From Marmoricola sp. (GTDB lineage Bacteria; Actinomycetota; Actinomycetes; Propionibacteriales; Nocardioidaceae), in assembly GCA_025965315.1 (NCBI GenBank), contig JAOPXD010000029.1, positions 19,034-83,033 of the forward strand: a DNA stretch of 64,000 nt, given 5' to 3'. Position 1 is the stretch's first letter. Each line of letters opens with the position of its first letter. Below the pieces are notes generated by a model. The model saw only the letters and a list, made by a program, of their open reading frames with translations, was not told the origin of the DNA and ran no database searches. The translations under genes and the position numbers were made by a program. Below, one piece after another: positions 18,448 through 28,672 of this stretch.

Positions 18448-18636
18448 CTACGCCGTCACTGGTGGAGCAGGTGGTGCCGGGCTAGCGTGCCCGAGGATGT
18501 GCTCGCGGGTCGGGACGTGCGTCCCGTGGGCGCCGCCGTGATCGCGGGCGTGCGCCTGGACCTGGGCGACCAGGTCGTCCTCGTCGGTGGCGATGATGGG
18601 TTCGCGGCAGCGTTTGCAGATCGTGGTCACAGTCAT
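18448..18636 (-). CDS. small CxxC protein (DUF1059-like)
   Basis: 'MTVTTICKRCREPIIATDEDDLVAQVQAHARDHGGAHGTHVPTREHILGHA'. Confidence 0.6.
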   Translation of the reverse strand: MTVTTICKRCREPIIATDEDDLVAQVQAHARDHGGAHGTHVPTREHILGHASPAPPAPPVTA

Positions 18637-18649
18637 GGATTTTACGATA

Positions 18650-18677
18650 CATAGTGTCGTGGTCCATGCATAGTGTC
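18650..18677. promoter_or_regulatory. direct repeat CATAGTGTC x2 (19-bp period) in a divergent promoter, candidate TetR operator
   Basis: catagtgtcgtggtccatgcatagtgtc between the divergent genes 18448-18636(-) and the TetR gene(+). Confidence 0.45.
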
Positions 18678-18690
18678 CTATACTGGCATC

Positions 18691-19263
18691 GTGCCCAAGC
18701 TGTGGAGCCAGACCATCGAAGGCCATCGGGCCGCCGTCCGGGACGCGACCTTGGACGCGACCGCCGCGCTCGTCGCCGAGCGGGGTCTGTCGTCGGTCAC
18801 CATGTCCGAGGTGGCGAGCAGTGCCGGGATCGGTCGCGCCACGCTCTACAAGTACTTCCCGGACGTCGACTCGATCCTCACTGCCTGGCACGAGCGTCAG
18901 GTCGGCGAGCACCTCGCGCGGCTCACCGAGATCCGGGAGCGCGGGACCGACGTGCACGGGCAGCTCGTCGAGGTCCTGACTGCGTTCGCCTTCATGAACC
19001 GCGGTCCGCACGACGACGAGGTCTCGGCGCTGCTCCACCAGGGCCGATACGTCACCACCGCGCACCAACGGCTGCACGGCCTCATCGAGGACCTGATCGT
19101 CGGTGGTGTGGGTGCTGGTGACCTGCGCGCCGATGTCCCGCCGACCGAGCTCGCCAGCTACTGCCTGCACGCGCTCGCGTCCGCAGGCAGTCTGTCCTCG
19201 AAGGCGGCGGTCCACCGGCTGGTCGGCGTCACTCTGGCCGGTATCACGGCGCAACGGTCCTGA
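18691..19263 (+). CDS. TetR/AcrR family transcriptional regulator
   Basis: 'VTMSEVASSAGIGRATLYKYFPDVDSILTAW' HTH; GTG 18691 or 18673 start. Confidence 0.9.
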   Translation: MPKLWSQTIEGHRAAVRDATLDATAALVAERGLSSVTMSEVASSAGIGRATLYKYFPDVDSILTAWHERQVGEHLARLTEIRERGTDVHGQLVEVLTAFAFMNRGPHDDEVSALLHQGRYVTTAHQRLHGLIEDLIVGGVGAGDLRADVPPTELASYCLHALASAGSLSSKAAVHRLVGVTLAGITAQRS

Positions 19264-19272
19264 ATCCTGCGG

Positions 19273-20352
19273 TCAGCCTGTCGCCTGGTTCATGGGCTGG
19301 AGCAGCCGCGGCATCCTCGTCGCACTCACGAGCACCGTGAACTCGACCACCGCCGGCGGCGTGAGCGGTAGCCGCGAGCCGGCTGCCGTCACCACGATGG
19401 TTTCGCTGGCGAGGAACTCACCGGTCCTGGGGTCGGCGAAGATGACCAGCTGTCTCCCGGATGTCAGACCAGGAGCAACGAACGCCGCGGCGGGTCGGCC
19501 GAGGCGATCAGCAGTGGTGCCGAGGTACTCGATGCCCTGGGTGGCGGCGAGCGAACGCCAGAGCGCAGCAGCCAGGCGAGGCGAGACCACCTGGTGCTGG
19601 TAGCGGCTGACGATGTCGGCCGCGACGCAGGAGGACGAGCTCGGACAGTCCTTCGCGGTGCCCGTCGGCGCAGGCAGTTCCGTGCTGGTCGACCGGGACC
19701 CTTCGAGCGGAAGGCTGAGCCGCCCGTCCCCGTCCAGCGCGCGGCCGTGACCCCGGACCAGGATCACCGTGCCGTCGGGGCGCACGTAGCGGCGGGTGAT
19801 CGTCGGCACGAAACGGGTCGACGTCCGGTGAGTGGTCGCGCTGCCCGGCAAGGTCCAGCTGTCGGTCTGGATCAGCTGGAAGTGCCCCGTTCCCGATGCT
19901 GGTTGTCGAGCGATCGCACGAGCGAGCCGGATCAGCCAGGGGCCGGCAGCCGTGCCCGTGAGGGTCGGGGTCGTGGCGCTGGCCAACGTGAACGTCGCCA
20001 TCCGCGGCGTCGGAACGGTCGCGCCGACGGCTTCCTGGTGCGGCGGGCTGACCGGACTGCGCGAGCCGACCACGACGAGAGTTGCACCCACGACGCTGAC
20101 CGCGACGACGCTTCCGACCGTCAGGACCCGGCGCCAGGGCAGTCGCTGCCGAGCGCCCGTGCTCGTCGGCGTGGTTCTTGCGGCGGGCGGCGTCGCGACG
20201 ATCCGGTGAAGGGCGTCCGACGCGGCGGCGTCCGTACGGCGCTGCTCCTCCTCGGTCAGGGTCTGGTCCGGGTGCAGCCCGAGCTCGGCGAGGAGGTCGC
20301 GCACCTCGCGTTCCAGATCGCTGTCCGCAGGGTCGTTGGTGGGGTCAGTCAT
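19273..20352 (-). CDS. membrane-anchored protein co-encoded with a sigma factor (putative anti-sigma/CU044_5270-like)
   Basis: overlaps the sigma gene by 8 nt; N-terminal cytosolic segment, one TM 'VLTVGSVVAVSVVGATLVVVG', extracytoplasmic domain. Confidence 0.6.
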   Translation of the reverse strand: MTDPTNDPADSDLEREVRDLLAELGLHPDQTLTEEEQRRTDAAASDALHRIVATPPAARTTPTSTGARQRLPWRRVLTVGSVVAVSVVGATLVVVGSRSPVSPPHQEAVGATVPTPRMATFTLASATTPTLTGTAAGPWLIRLARAIARQPASGTGHFQLIQTDSWTLPGSATTHRTSTRFVPTITRRYVRPDGTVILVRGHGRALDGDGRLSLPLEGSRSTSTELPAPTGTAKDCPSSSSCVAADIVSRYQHQVVSPRLAAALWRSLAATQGIEYLGTTADRLGRPAAAFVAPGLTSGRQLVIFADPRTGEFLASETIVVTAAGSRLPLTPPAVVEFTVLVSATRMPRLLQPMNQATG

Positions 20353-20857
20353 CGCTGGCTCCCTCGACCAGTCTGCGGAGCGACGTGCGTGCACGTCTGA
20401 GTCGCATGCTGACGGCTCCCGGGGTGGTCTCCAGGATCTCGGCGATTTCCGCGATCGTGTACCCGCAGATGAGCAACGAGATTACCTCCCGCTCCTTCTC
20501 GGGCAGCTTCGCGAGGGCGTCGCGCACCCTGGCGGACTGCTCGTTGCGTTCTTCCGGCGACTCGACCACCGTGGGCCGGACGTCGTGGTCGGCCTGGACC
20601 GCGTGGGCCAACCGCAGGCGGCGACGGTGACCGCGCTGGGCGTTGCGCAGCAGACCCTCGCAGATCCGGTACGCCAGGCTCTCGAGCTGCCGTTGCTCGC
20701 GGGCGTTCCCGGGAGCAGGAAGGTCCTTGTCCCAGATGGAACGAAGGGCCTCGACGGCGATCTCGTTGGCGGCGTCGACGTCGACCCACCTCTGGTTGAA
20801 GCGCATCAGTCGCGGGCGCATCTGGTGGAAGAACTCCTCGAACCTGCCGACGTCCAC
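20345..20857 (-). CDS. ECF-type RNA polymerase sigma factor
   Basis: 'RVRDALAKLPEKEREVISLLICGYTIAEIAEILETTPGAVSMRLRRARTSLRRL' region 4. Confidence 0.9.
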   Translation of the reverse strand: MDVGRFEEFFHQMRPRLMRFNQRWVDVDAANEIAVEALRSIWDKDLPAPGNAREQRQLESLAYRICEGLLRNAQRGHRRRLRLAHAVQADHDVRPTVVESPEERNEQSARVRDALAKLPEKEREVISLLICGYTIAEIAEILETTPGAVSMRLRRARTSLRRLVEGASDD

Positions 20858-20971
20858 CTAGCCAGTCCTTGCCGTCGGTCCGAATCGTCGCCGTCACGCT
20901 AACGGACCGACAGGGGGTGGTGGCGACGTTGGAGGGGTTATCCACAGGGGCAAATTCGCACAGGGTCGGTG

Positions 20972-22186
20972 CTACCGCCTCAGTGCCTCGGTGGGCTCGA
21001 TCCTCGCCGCCCGGGAAGCCGGGTAGAGGCCTGCGATCGAGCCGACGCCGAGGCCGATCGCCGGGGCGAGGAGCGCCAGCTGCGGTGACATCACCGCTGT
21101 CCAGTGCCGCGCCAACGAGACCGCGAGGATCACCAGGATCCCGGCACTGGTTCCGACCAGACCCCCGACACCGCCGAGCACGGCTGACTCACCCATGATC
21201 TGCGCGCCGATGTGCCGGGGCCGCGCTCCGAGCGCGCGACGAAGGCCGATCTCGGCAGTTCGTTCGACGACACCGACCAGGGTGGTGTTGGCGATCCCGA
21301 CAGCGCCGACCGCGAGGCAGATGAGGGCCAGGACGACCAGCAGAGCATTCAGGTCGTTACCGACCTGGTCCCGCAGCGACCGCGGGTCCGGGGGAGGAGT
21401 CACCGAGATCGCGTGCTCGTCGGTCGGGTCGAGCGCAGCCGGGATCTCACCGGCGACCTGGGACGCAGCGCCGTTCCTGGTGGCGACGACGACCGTTGCC
21501 GCCGTCTTGGCGCCCGGACTACCCCAGAGAGCCTGCGCGGTGCCGCGCGGGATGCTGACCGACAGCAGCAGCTCAGGATCCCTGACCGAGCTGCTGATCA
21601 CGCCCACGACGGTGAACGGCACGTCCTGGATGGTGATCGCTGGTTGCGTGGTCAGGGTGGTGATCCCGAGCCGTTTCGCCAGGGCGGCGCCGATCACGGC
21701 CACCCGTTGCCGGGCTCGGTCGGCGAAGGCGTCGTAGAACCGTCCCTGGGTCACCCGTGGCTGGACGGCTCGCCAGGCTCCGGCGGACACGGCGTACACG
21801 TCCGCGGTGCTGAGGGTCTCGGCCGTGGGACCGGCCCCGACCTGGTCCGGACTGACGTCGAGATGCCAGATCGTGCCGGCGCCGACGATGCCGTGGAGGC
21901 GTGCCAGCCGCGCGTCGGTGTCGGACGGGTAGGGAAACGGACCGGAGTCACTGACCCGTGCGTCGGTAGCAGTGACGGTGGTCGCGCTGAGCGCGTCGAA
22001 GGCGCTGCTGATCTGCCCCGACGCCGTGTTCGCCAGTCCCACGACGGTGACGAACGTCCCGACCCCGAGAACGACGCCGAGCGCCGTCAACGCTGATCGG
22101 CCCGGTCTGGCGACGAGCGAGGAAGCGCATTCGGCGATCAGCTGGCGCAGCGTCAACCGGGACGGCTCGATCGCCCAGGGCCGCAT
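20972..22186 (-). CDS. ABC transporter permease (MacB/FtsX-like)
   Basis: '[26 protein letters not shown]', '[33 protein letters not shown]'. Confidence 0.9.
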   Translation of the reverse strand: MRPWAIEPSRLTLRQLIAECASSLVARPGRSALTALGVVLGVGTFVTVVGLANTASGQISSAFDALSATTVTATDARVSDSGPFPYPSDTDARLARLHGIVGAGTIWHLDVSPDQVGAGPTAETLSTADVYAVSAGAWRAVQPRVTQGRFYDAFADRARQRVAVIGAALAKRLGITTLTTQPAITIQDVPFTVVGVISSSVRDPELLLSVSIPRGTAQALWGSPGAKTAATVVVATRNGAASQVAGEIPAALDPTDEHAISVTPPPDPRSLRDQVGNDLNALLVVLALICLAVGAVGIANTTLVGVVERTAEIGLRRALGARPRHIGAQIMGESAVLGGVGGLVGTSAGILVILAVSLARHWTAVMSPQLALLAPAIGLGVGSIAGLYPASRAARIEPTEALRR

Positions 22187-22878
22187 CAGTCGACCTCGGT
22201 GAGGTTGCCGTCGGTGATGGCGACGCGTCGCTGCGCGTGTGCGGCGACCTCGGGATCGTGGGTGATGACCACCACCGTCTGTCCTGTCGCGTGGACGTTG
22301 TCGAGGAGTCCGAGCACGGTGGCGGTGTTCCCGGAGTCGAGGTTCCCGGTGGGCTCGTCGCAGAGCAGCAGCTCCGGGTGGTTGATCAGGGCGCGGGCGA
22401 TGGCGACGCGCTGTCGCTCGCCGCCGGAGAGCCGTGACGGCGGTGCCTCGAGCCGATGGGCGAGCCCGACGCTGGTCAGCGTCCGCGCTGCTCGCGCGGC
22501 GAGCTCGGCGGTGGGCTCCGTGCGGTGCTGGTAGAGCGCCCCGAGCATCACGTTCTCCAGCGAGCTGCGCTGGTCGAGGAGGTGGAAGGACTGGAAGACG
22601 AACCCGATCAGCTGCGCGCGACAGGCCGCCCGGTCGCGTTCGGCGAGGCCGGAGACGTCGACCCCGGCTAGTCGGTAGGTACCGGCGCTGGGGCGATCGA
22701 GCAGGCCCAGCAGGTTGAGCAGGGTCGACTTCCCCGAGCCCGACGGGCCGATGATCGCCAGGTACTCACCGCGGGGGATGCGCAGGTCGATCTGCTTCAG
22801 CGCTCGCACCGGCGGTGGTCCCGGGTAGGTGCGCTCGACGTCGATCAGCTCGACAGCCGCTGGCTGCGTCGTCGTCAC
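22186..22878 (-). CDS. ABC transporter ATP-binding protein (MacB/LolD-like)
   Basis: Walker A 'GPSGSGKST', '[15 protein letters not shown]', '[12 protein letters not shown]'. Confidence 0.95.
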   Translation of the reverse strand: MTTTQPAAVELIDVERTYPGPPPVRALKQIDLRIPRGEYLAIIGPSGSGKSTLLNLLGLLDRPSAGTYRLAGVDVSGLAERDRAACRAQLIGFVFQSFHLLDQRSSLENVMLGALYQHRTEPTAELAARAARTLTSVGLAHRLEAPPSRLSGGERQRVAIARALINHPELLLCDEPTGNLDSGNTATVLGLLDNVHATGQTVVVITHDPEVAAHAQRRVAITDGNLTEVD

Positions 22879-23978
22879 CGGGTCCCCACGATGACGTTGT
22901 CCCCGGGTCGGACCGCGCCGGCATGGGCCGGCCGGATCTCGGCGTACCCGCCTCCGGTGGTCCCGATGGTGACCGTGACGTCGTCAGAACGCCCGTGGCG
23001 GTAGACCACGACCTTGGCGTTGCCGTCGCCACCCATCGAGATCGCGCTCACCGGCACCGCCAGCACGGCGCCGTTGCTGGAGCTCGCCGTGATCGCGACC
23101 CGTACGTCCTGGCCGGCCCACGAGGACGGCAGCGGCTTGTCCGGGGTGATGATCGCCTGCCCGGCGTTGCCGTCCGTGGCCGGGACGAGCTTGGTGATGG
23201 TGCCTCGCGCCGTGCGGTCGAGCAGCTCGGCGGTCAGCTCGACGTCGGCGCCGAGCCGGATCAGATCCGTCGCCGCCGGCTGCCGCTCGACGAACACGAC
23301 CAGCTTCCCGGCGGCGATCTCGGCCGTCGCCTTGCTGGCGTCCTGGCCGAGGCTGGCGTCCATCGCCACCACGGTCGAGGTCGCCGCATTCACGTAGTCG
23401 ACGGCTGACATCGGCAGTCCGCCGCCGGTGGGGTGGTAGCCGTGGCTGGAGTACAGGGTCCGTACGCCGGCAGCGGTGGCGTCGCCGTACGCGCCGACCG
23501 GGTCGGTGTCGCCGTACCCGGTGCGCCTCAGCGCACGTTGGAGCTGCGTGACATCGGGACCGACGTCGCCGGGATGGAGATCGCGGTAGGCCGGGATCCG
23601 GCCAGGCAGGTAGAAGACAGGTTGACCGGAGACCTCCAGGACGACGTCGCCCGGCGCGAGCTCGGAGCCCGCCCGGTTCGGAAGCCTGGTGATCAGTGCT
23701 TCGGTGACGCCGGCCGGTGGTTGTGCAGGAACGGCGTTGACGGTGGAGAGCGACCCCACGTTCCCACGGGTGATCATGCCGGAGGAGACCACCCGCATCT
23801 CGGCCGGCGCCGTGATCACACTGGGCGGCGGAGCGGAGGATGCTGCGGCCACCTCGGCAGGCGATCTGATCCAGTGCGATGCCAGGAATCCGCCGGCGGC
23901 AGCGATCACGGCGACAGCGACGATCACCGCGAGTCCGCGCGTCCGGGGAGCGATCGGCTCAGGTTCAGCCCTTGCCAT
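22875..23978 (-). CDS. periplasmic adaptor-like protein with peptidoglycan-binding domain
   Basis: N-terminal TM; 'DVTQLQRALRRTGYGDTDPVGAYGDATAAGVRTLYSSHGY' PG-binding; 'GDNVIVGTR' end. Confidence 0.8.
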   Translation of the reverse strand: MARAEPEPIAPRTRGLAVIVAVAVIAAAGGFLASHWIRSPAEVAAASSAPPPSVITAPAEMRVVSSGMITRGNVGSLSTVNAVPAQPPAGVTEALITRLPNRAGSELAPGDVVLEVSGQPVFYLPGRIPAYRDLHPGDVGPDVTQLQRALRRTGYGDTDPVGAYGDATAAGVRTLYSSHGYHPTGGGLPMSAVDYVNAATSTVVAMDASLGQDASKATAEIAAGKLVVFVERQPAATDLIRLGADVELTAELLDRTARGTITKLVPATDGNAGQAIITPDKPLPSSWAGQDVRVAITASSSNGAVLAVPVSAISMGGDGNAKVVVYRHGRSDDVTVTIGTTGGGYAEIRPAHAGAVRPGDNVIVGTR

Positions 23979-24927
23979 GGAGCACCGCCGTGGCCTTCTT
24001 CAGCGCGGCCCGGATCTTGTTGCTCTCCTCGGTCAGCGCGAGCTGGTTCTTCTCGATCGCGTCGTGCTGGTAGTCGACGTCGACCTGGTGCCACTGCGGG
24101 ACGAGGTCGATCTTGTCCTTGCATCCGATGTCTGCGACCGCGGTCCTGATCTCGGTCGAGGACGCAGCTGATCCTGGCGAGCGGTCGAACGACGGGTCCA
24201 CCGGCGTCTGGTACTGGTAGCCCTGCTTCGCCATGCAGGTCGACCACCGGACGAAGAGCCGCTGGACCCGGGGGTCGGCCTTCGCGTGCTCGTACGCCGC
24301 GATCCTCAGGCCCTGCGCCAGCTCGTCCTTGACCTGGGCGTCCGGGCTTCCCCACAGCCTCGAGCGTGCGTCGCCGAGACAGCCTCCGGGCGGGATGGTG
24401 AGTCCGCCGAGAGTGCCGGGCGACGTCCAACCACCCGGCGGCGGTACGACGGAGCCGTCCTTGTTGCCGGTGTAGACGAACTCGTACGTCCTGCTCCCGC
24501 TGGGCATCGCGCTTGCCTGGCTGCTGCCCGGGACGACCTCGGGCAGGTAACCGTTCGCCCGGGCCTCGGTCAGGTCGTCGACCCCGTACAGGTGCGCGTC
24601 CGACTCCTGCTGCTCGGCGATCATCTCGTCGCGGTTGAGCGCCGGGGTCGACCTGGGGAAGCCGAACCTGACCATGCAGTCGCCGGCGAGCTGGAACTGC
24701 GCCTCCTCCATCGTGTACAGGTTCGATCCACTCAGCTCGTAGGCGACGAGCGGCGAGGTGAACGACGGCAGGTCCGACGGCAGCCGGGTGGGCGTCCTCC
24801 TCGGGGGCGCCGCCGAGGGGCTGCCGTTGGACGAAGGCGCCGGCCCCGCCGGTGCGCAGCCGGAGACGAGGACGGCACCGAGGACGACGAGGGTCGCAGC
24901 GGCGACGCGGCGTGTCACCGAAGCCAC
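23965..24927 (-). CDS. lipoprotein, hypothetical
   Basis: 'TLVVLGAVLVSGCAPAG' lipobox. Confidence 0.7.
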   Translation of the reverse strand: MASVTRRVAAATLVVLGAVLVSGCAPAGPAPSSNGSPSAAPPRRTPTRLPSDLPSFTSPLVAYELSGSNLYTMEEAQFQLAGDCMVRFGFPRSTPALNRDEMIAEQQESDAHLYGVDDLTEARANGYLPEVVPGSSQASAMPSGSRTYEFVYTGNKDGSVVPPPGGWTSPGTLGGLTIPPGGCLGDARSRLWGSPDAQVKDELAQGLRIAAYEHAKADPRVQRLFVRWSTCMAKQGYQYQTPVDPSFDRSPGSAASSTEIRTAVADIGCKDKIDLVPQWHQVDVDYQHDAIEKNQLALTEESNKIRAALKKATAVLHGKG

Positions 24928-25745
24928 CGCGGGCTCGTGGCGATCGCGGCCAGCTGCCCGGTGCTCATCGGCGGGTTGGTCCGTGTCACGACCCCGTCCT
25001 TCTCCGCCGTCGCGTTGTACGCCGTGACGGTGGTCGACCAGCCGTCGGTCTCGTAGATGGCGGTCGAGCTCATCACCGGGTCGCCATGGGGCACGTGCCG
25101 GCCGGTGTACTCGGGCACGGGTCCTTCAGTGATCAGCGTTCCGCCGTTCACGGTGCTGCAGGTGACACCGGGTTGCTGGCAGAGCGCTGACGAATCGTCC
25201 TCCCGGGACGGGCTCGTCGTCCTGCGGAGATCGGGTGCCTGCACCGACAGCTGGATCAACGCGCTCCCGTGGCCGTCGTCGAACAGCAGGCTGCCGGAAC
25301 GGTGCGCGGCGGAGGCCTGCGACACGATGCTGTGCAGCGGTTGGGCGCCATCCACGGACAAGGTCCGCGGCGGAGATGACGGTGATCCAGCACTCTGGTT
25401 CACCAGGTCCCGCGTGGACCCAGCGGGAAGCAGCGCTGCGAGTGTCCGGGCGGTCTGATCAGCCGGCACTGCGAAGTGATGGGTCGCCACCGGGGTGTTG
25501 CTCGGTTGGGCCGCCGGTCCTGCCGGCGCCTGCGGAGCCGCGTGCGCACCGAGGGTCCCGACCAGGACCGCAGCCGCTGCACCGACACTCGCGAGCGCTC
25601 CGCCTGCGGTAGCGATGCGCAGGGTGGCCCGACGCCGGCGCAGCCGGCGACCGCGAGCGAGCCCTCCGGCCACGATCCGATCCACCGGCACGGGCTCCCC
25701 GTGAACCCGGTCGCGCATCACCCGGGCAAGGTCGGTCTCGTTCAT
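24915..25745 (-). CDS. membrane-anchored protein following a SigE-type sigma factor (putative anti-sigma)
   Basis: 'MNETDLARVMRDRVHGEPVPVDRI...LRIATAGGALASVGAAAAVLVGTLG'; overlaps the sigma gene by 4 nt. Confidence 0.6.
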   Translation of the reverse strand: MNETDLARVMRDRVHGEPVPVDRIVAGGLARGRRLRRRRATLRIATAGGALASVGAAAAVLVGTLGAHAAPQAPAGPAAQPSNTPVATHHFAVPADQTARTLAALLPAGSTRDLVNQSAGSPSSPPRTLSVDGAQPLHSIVSQASAAHRSGSLLFDDGHGSALIQLSVQAPDLRRTTSPSREDDSSALCQQPGVTCSTVNGGTLITEGPVPEYTGRHVPHGDPVMSSTAIYETDGWSTTVTAYNATAEKDGVVTRTNPPMSTGQLAAIATSPRWLR

Positions 25746-26251
25746 CGCAGCTCTCCTTCTAGGGCGAAATCGGGTCCGAGTACCAGACGCAGCCGCTCCA
25801 GCGCCCGTGAGGCCTGGCGGCGGGTTGCGGCGGAGGTCTTGCCCAGGGCGGCGGCGATCACGTCGATCGTGCAGTCGTCGAAGTACCGCGCGACGAGCAC
25901 CGCTCGATCCGGTGCCGAGAGCTTGTCCAGCGCCGCCATCAGGTCGATCCGCAGCTCCACGTCACCGCTGTGGGACCTGGTCTCGACGCTGGTTTCGGGG
26001 ATGACCGCGATCGGACGCTCCGACGTCATCCGCCGTCGTCGCAGCGACACGAAGGTGCGCATCAGCGTGACGTGGGCATATCCCGCCGGGTTGTCGATCC
26101 GGCGGCTGCCCCAGGCGAGATAGACCTTGGCCAGGGTCTCCTGGACGAGGTCCTCGGCGGTGTGGGCGTCGCCGCACATCAGCCAAGCCGTGCGGAACAG
26201 CGGAGTCGTCCGCGCCACGGCGAACTCCTGAAAATCGACGAGATCACGCAT
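25742..26251 (-). CDS. SigE-family ECF sigma factor
   Basis: 'MCGDAHTAEDLVQETLAKVYLAWGSRRIDNPAGYAHVTLMRTFVSLRRRR' and 'LDKLSAPDRAVLVARYFDDCTIDVIAAALGKTSAATRRQASRALERLR'. Confidence 0.92.
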   Translation of the reverse strand: MRDLVDFQEFAVARTTPLFRTAWLMCGDAHTAEDLVQETLAKVYLAWGSRRIDNPAGYAHVTLMRTFVSLRRRRMTSERPIAVIPETSVETRSHSGDVELRIDLMAALDKLSAPDRAVLVARYFDDCTIDVIAAALGKTSAATRRQASRALERLRLVLGPDFALEGELR

Positions 26252-26414
26252 CGGATCGACTGGCTTCCTGTTGTTGGGGGCCTCTCGTAGGGAAGACGCA
26301 TCGAGAGCCGTGAATTGGGACAGGGCTGGAGAGCCCGACCTGTGGCGCTGTGGTGCACCCGGCGTCCCGGCTGCATCACAGGAACCGCTCAGACCGGGTG
26401 ATCCGGCCGGTCGA

Positions 26415-26807
26415 TCAGATCCACTTGAAGGAGGCGTTCTCGTTGTACGTGTTCGAGAGGTTGCCGTACTCGCCTGCGGGGATGAGGTCGTTCACCCCCT
26501 GGTAACCGGAGTTGTAGTAGACCCGCAGGTTGGCGGTGAGTCGCGCGTTCGCCACGCACGCAGTGTTGTTCTTCACGGCCTGGCCCTTGCCTGCTCCCGA
26601 GCTGAGGAACTCGTAGCCGGCGAGGTTGGACCTGGCCGTGGCGAAGTCCGACATCGAGTTGACGCAGCCGCTGTTGTAGTAGAAACCGGCCTCGCCGTCG
26701 TTGAGGACGCCGTCCTGGCCTGCGGCGAGGGCTGAGCCCGCCGTCGCTGCGAGGATTCCTCCGCTCAGTACACCGGCAAGGGCCGCGATCGTGGTCAACC
26801 TGGACAT
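26415..26807 (-). CDS. secreted peptidase inhibitor family I36-like protein
   Basis: signal peptide; two beta-gamma-crystallin-like halves 'GEAGFYYNSGC...NLAGYEFLSSGAGKGQAVKNNTACVAN...LRVYYNSGYQGVNDLIPAGEYGNLSNTYNENASFKWI'. Confidence 0.7.
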   Translation of the reverse strand: MSRLTTIAALAGVLSGGILAATAGSALAAGQDGVLNDGEAGFYYNSGCVNSMSDFATARSNLAGYEFLSSGAGKGQAVKNNTACVANARLTANLRVYYNSGYQGVNDLIPAGEYGNLSNTYNENASFKWI

Positions 26808-27007
26808 ACACCTATCCCTTCGTAAGGTCGCTGGGCGCGACACCTACAGATGTCCGGCGTTCGCGGGAATCTCACGTCCACAAGCAGCGCTGGGCGCGGC
26901 TGGGAAGATGCTGTGAACTGCGCGAATGCACTGGACGTCCGTGCCTCCGGGGTGATGATGGATGCTGGCGGGCGTGGGGTTCGCCGGGGGATCGCACCAG
27001 GAGTGGC

Positions 27008-28672
27008 ATGAGTCGTCGAGTCCTTGCAGCGTTCGCGGTCGCCACCCTGGGTCTGGCAGTGCTGACCCTTCCCGGCATCGCGACAGCCGGTACGCCGCAG
27101 ATCACTGCCGCGTGCGACCAGAACGTCGCCGTGGGTCACTTCACCTGCTTCGCCGAACGCCTGGTCACGCCGAACGCACGAGCTGCCGCAGGGGCCGCCG
27201 CGGCGCCGAAGGGCTACGGCCCGCGCGACCTGGCGTCGGCGTACGGGTTGGGGTCGGCGCCGTCGGGCGCAGGGCGGCGCGTCTTCGTCGTCGACGCGTA
27301 CGACGACGCCCACGCAGCGGCCGATCTGGCGACGTACCGCCGCCACTACGGACTGCCGGCCTGCACGGTCGCCAACGGCTGCTTCCGGAAGCTCAACCAG
27401 GTCGGCGCGACGAAGCCGTTGCCCAAGGTCGACACGGGGTGGGCGACCGAGACGTCCCTCGACCTGGACATGGTCTCCGCAGCCTGCCCGGCATGCTCGA
27501 TCACGCTGATCGAGGCCAAGGACCCCTCCGACAACCTGCTCGTCGCGGCGCGCGAAGCTGCTACCCGCGGCGGGAAGTACGTGTCGATGAGCTGGGGCGG
27601 CAACGACAACGCCTCGGATGCCGCCTCCGACACGAAGTACCTGAAGAAGAGCGGGGTCTTCTACTCGGTGGCGAGCGGCGACCAGGGCCAGGGCCTGCTC
27701 GCCCGTTCGGGTATCAGCTACCCGGCGACCTCGCCGTACGTGATCGCGGTCGGCGGTACCTCGCTCACCCGGGCCTCATCGACGAGCAGGGGCTGGTCCG
27801 AGACGACCTGGTCCGACACGATCTCCGGGTGCAGCTCCCACGAGCCCGTCCCGGCCTGGCAGGCGTCGGTGGCGACCCAGTGCAACGGCCGGGCTGATGC
27901 CGACGTGTCTGCTGTGGGCGACCCCGCCACCGGAGTGGCGGTCTACGACACCTACGACCACGGCTGGGAGGTCGTCGGCGGAACCAGCGCCGGCGCTCCG
28001 TTGATCTCCGGGATCGCGGCACGGGCAGGTGCCGCGAGCGGCACGCCGAGTGCGTTCCCGTACGCGCACGCGAGCGCGTTCAACGACGTGACGACCGGCA
28101 CCGACGCCGGGCTCTGCCTCGGCAACGTGCGGTGCCAGGCCGGTCCCGGATGGGATGGTCCGACCGGGCTGGGCACGCCGCGCGGCATCAGAGGGTTCGG
28201 TACCGGCACGCCGGCCGCTACGTCGTGCACCGGGAGCCTGGTGAGCAACGCCGGGTTCGAGTCAGGTGCTGCCGGCTGGTCGGTCGCTGCAGCGCGGGTG
28301 CACCAGAGCGCTGCCCTCGCTCATACGGGGGCTCGGTACGTGCTCCTCGACGGCACCGGGCGCGCCCGCACGGATCGGCTCGCCCGGACCGTGACGATCC
28401 CGAAGGGTTGCTCGGCCACGCTGAGCTACTACGTGCGCGTCGCGAGTGCCGACCACGGTCGTACGGCGCACGACAAGCTCGCGGTCCGGGTGAACGGTAC
28501 GACCCGGCAGAGCCGTAGCAACCTGAGCCGCGGCGCGCACTACCAGCGGGTCACCCTCAGCCTCAGCCGGTACGCCGGCACCCGGATCACGGTGGCCTGG
28601 GTCGGCAGCGAGAACGCGAGCCTCGCGACCGGGTTCTACCTCGACGACCTCCAGGTGACGCTCTCCCGCTAG
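27008..28672 (+). CDS. secreted S53 (sedolisin) family peptidase with C-terminal beta-rich domain
   Basis: 'WATETSLDLDMVSAACPACSITLIEA' (E/D), 'VGGTSAGAPLISGIAAR' (S), 'GYGPRDLASAYGL'. Confidence 0.9.
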   Translation: MSRRVLAAFAVATLGLAVLTLPGIATAGTPQITAACDQNVAVGHFTCFAERLVTPNARAAAGAAAAPKGYGPRDLASAYGLGSAPSGAGRRVFVVDAYDDAHAAADLATYRRHYGLPACTVANGCFRKLNQVGATKPLPKVDTGWATETSLDLDMVSAACPACSITLIEAKDPSDNLLVAAREAATRGGKYVSMSWGGNDNASDAASDTKYLKKSGVFYSVASGDQGQGLLARSGISYPATSPYVIAVGGTSLTRASSTSRGWSETTWSDTISGCSSHEPVPAWQASVATQCNGRADADVSAVGDPATGVAVYDTYDHGWEVVGGTSAGAPLISGIAARAGAASGTPSAFPYAHASAFNDVTTGTDAGLCLGNVRCQAGPGWDGPTGLGTPRGIRGFGTGTPAATSCTGSLVSNAGFESGAAGWSVAAARVHQSAALAHTGARYVLLDGTGRARTDRLARTVTIPKGCSATLSYYVRVASADHGRTAHDKLAVRVNGTTRQSRSNLSRGAHYQRVTLSLSRYAGTRITVAWVGSENASLATGFYLDDLQVTLSR

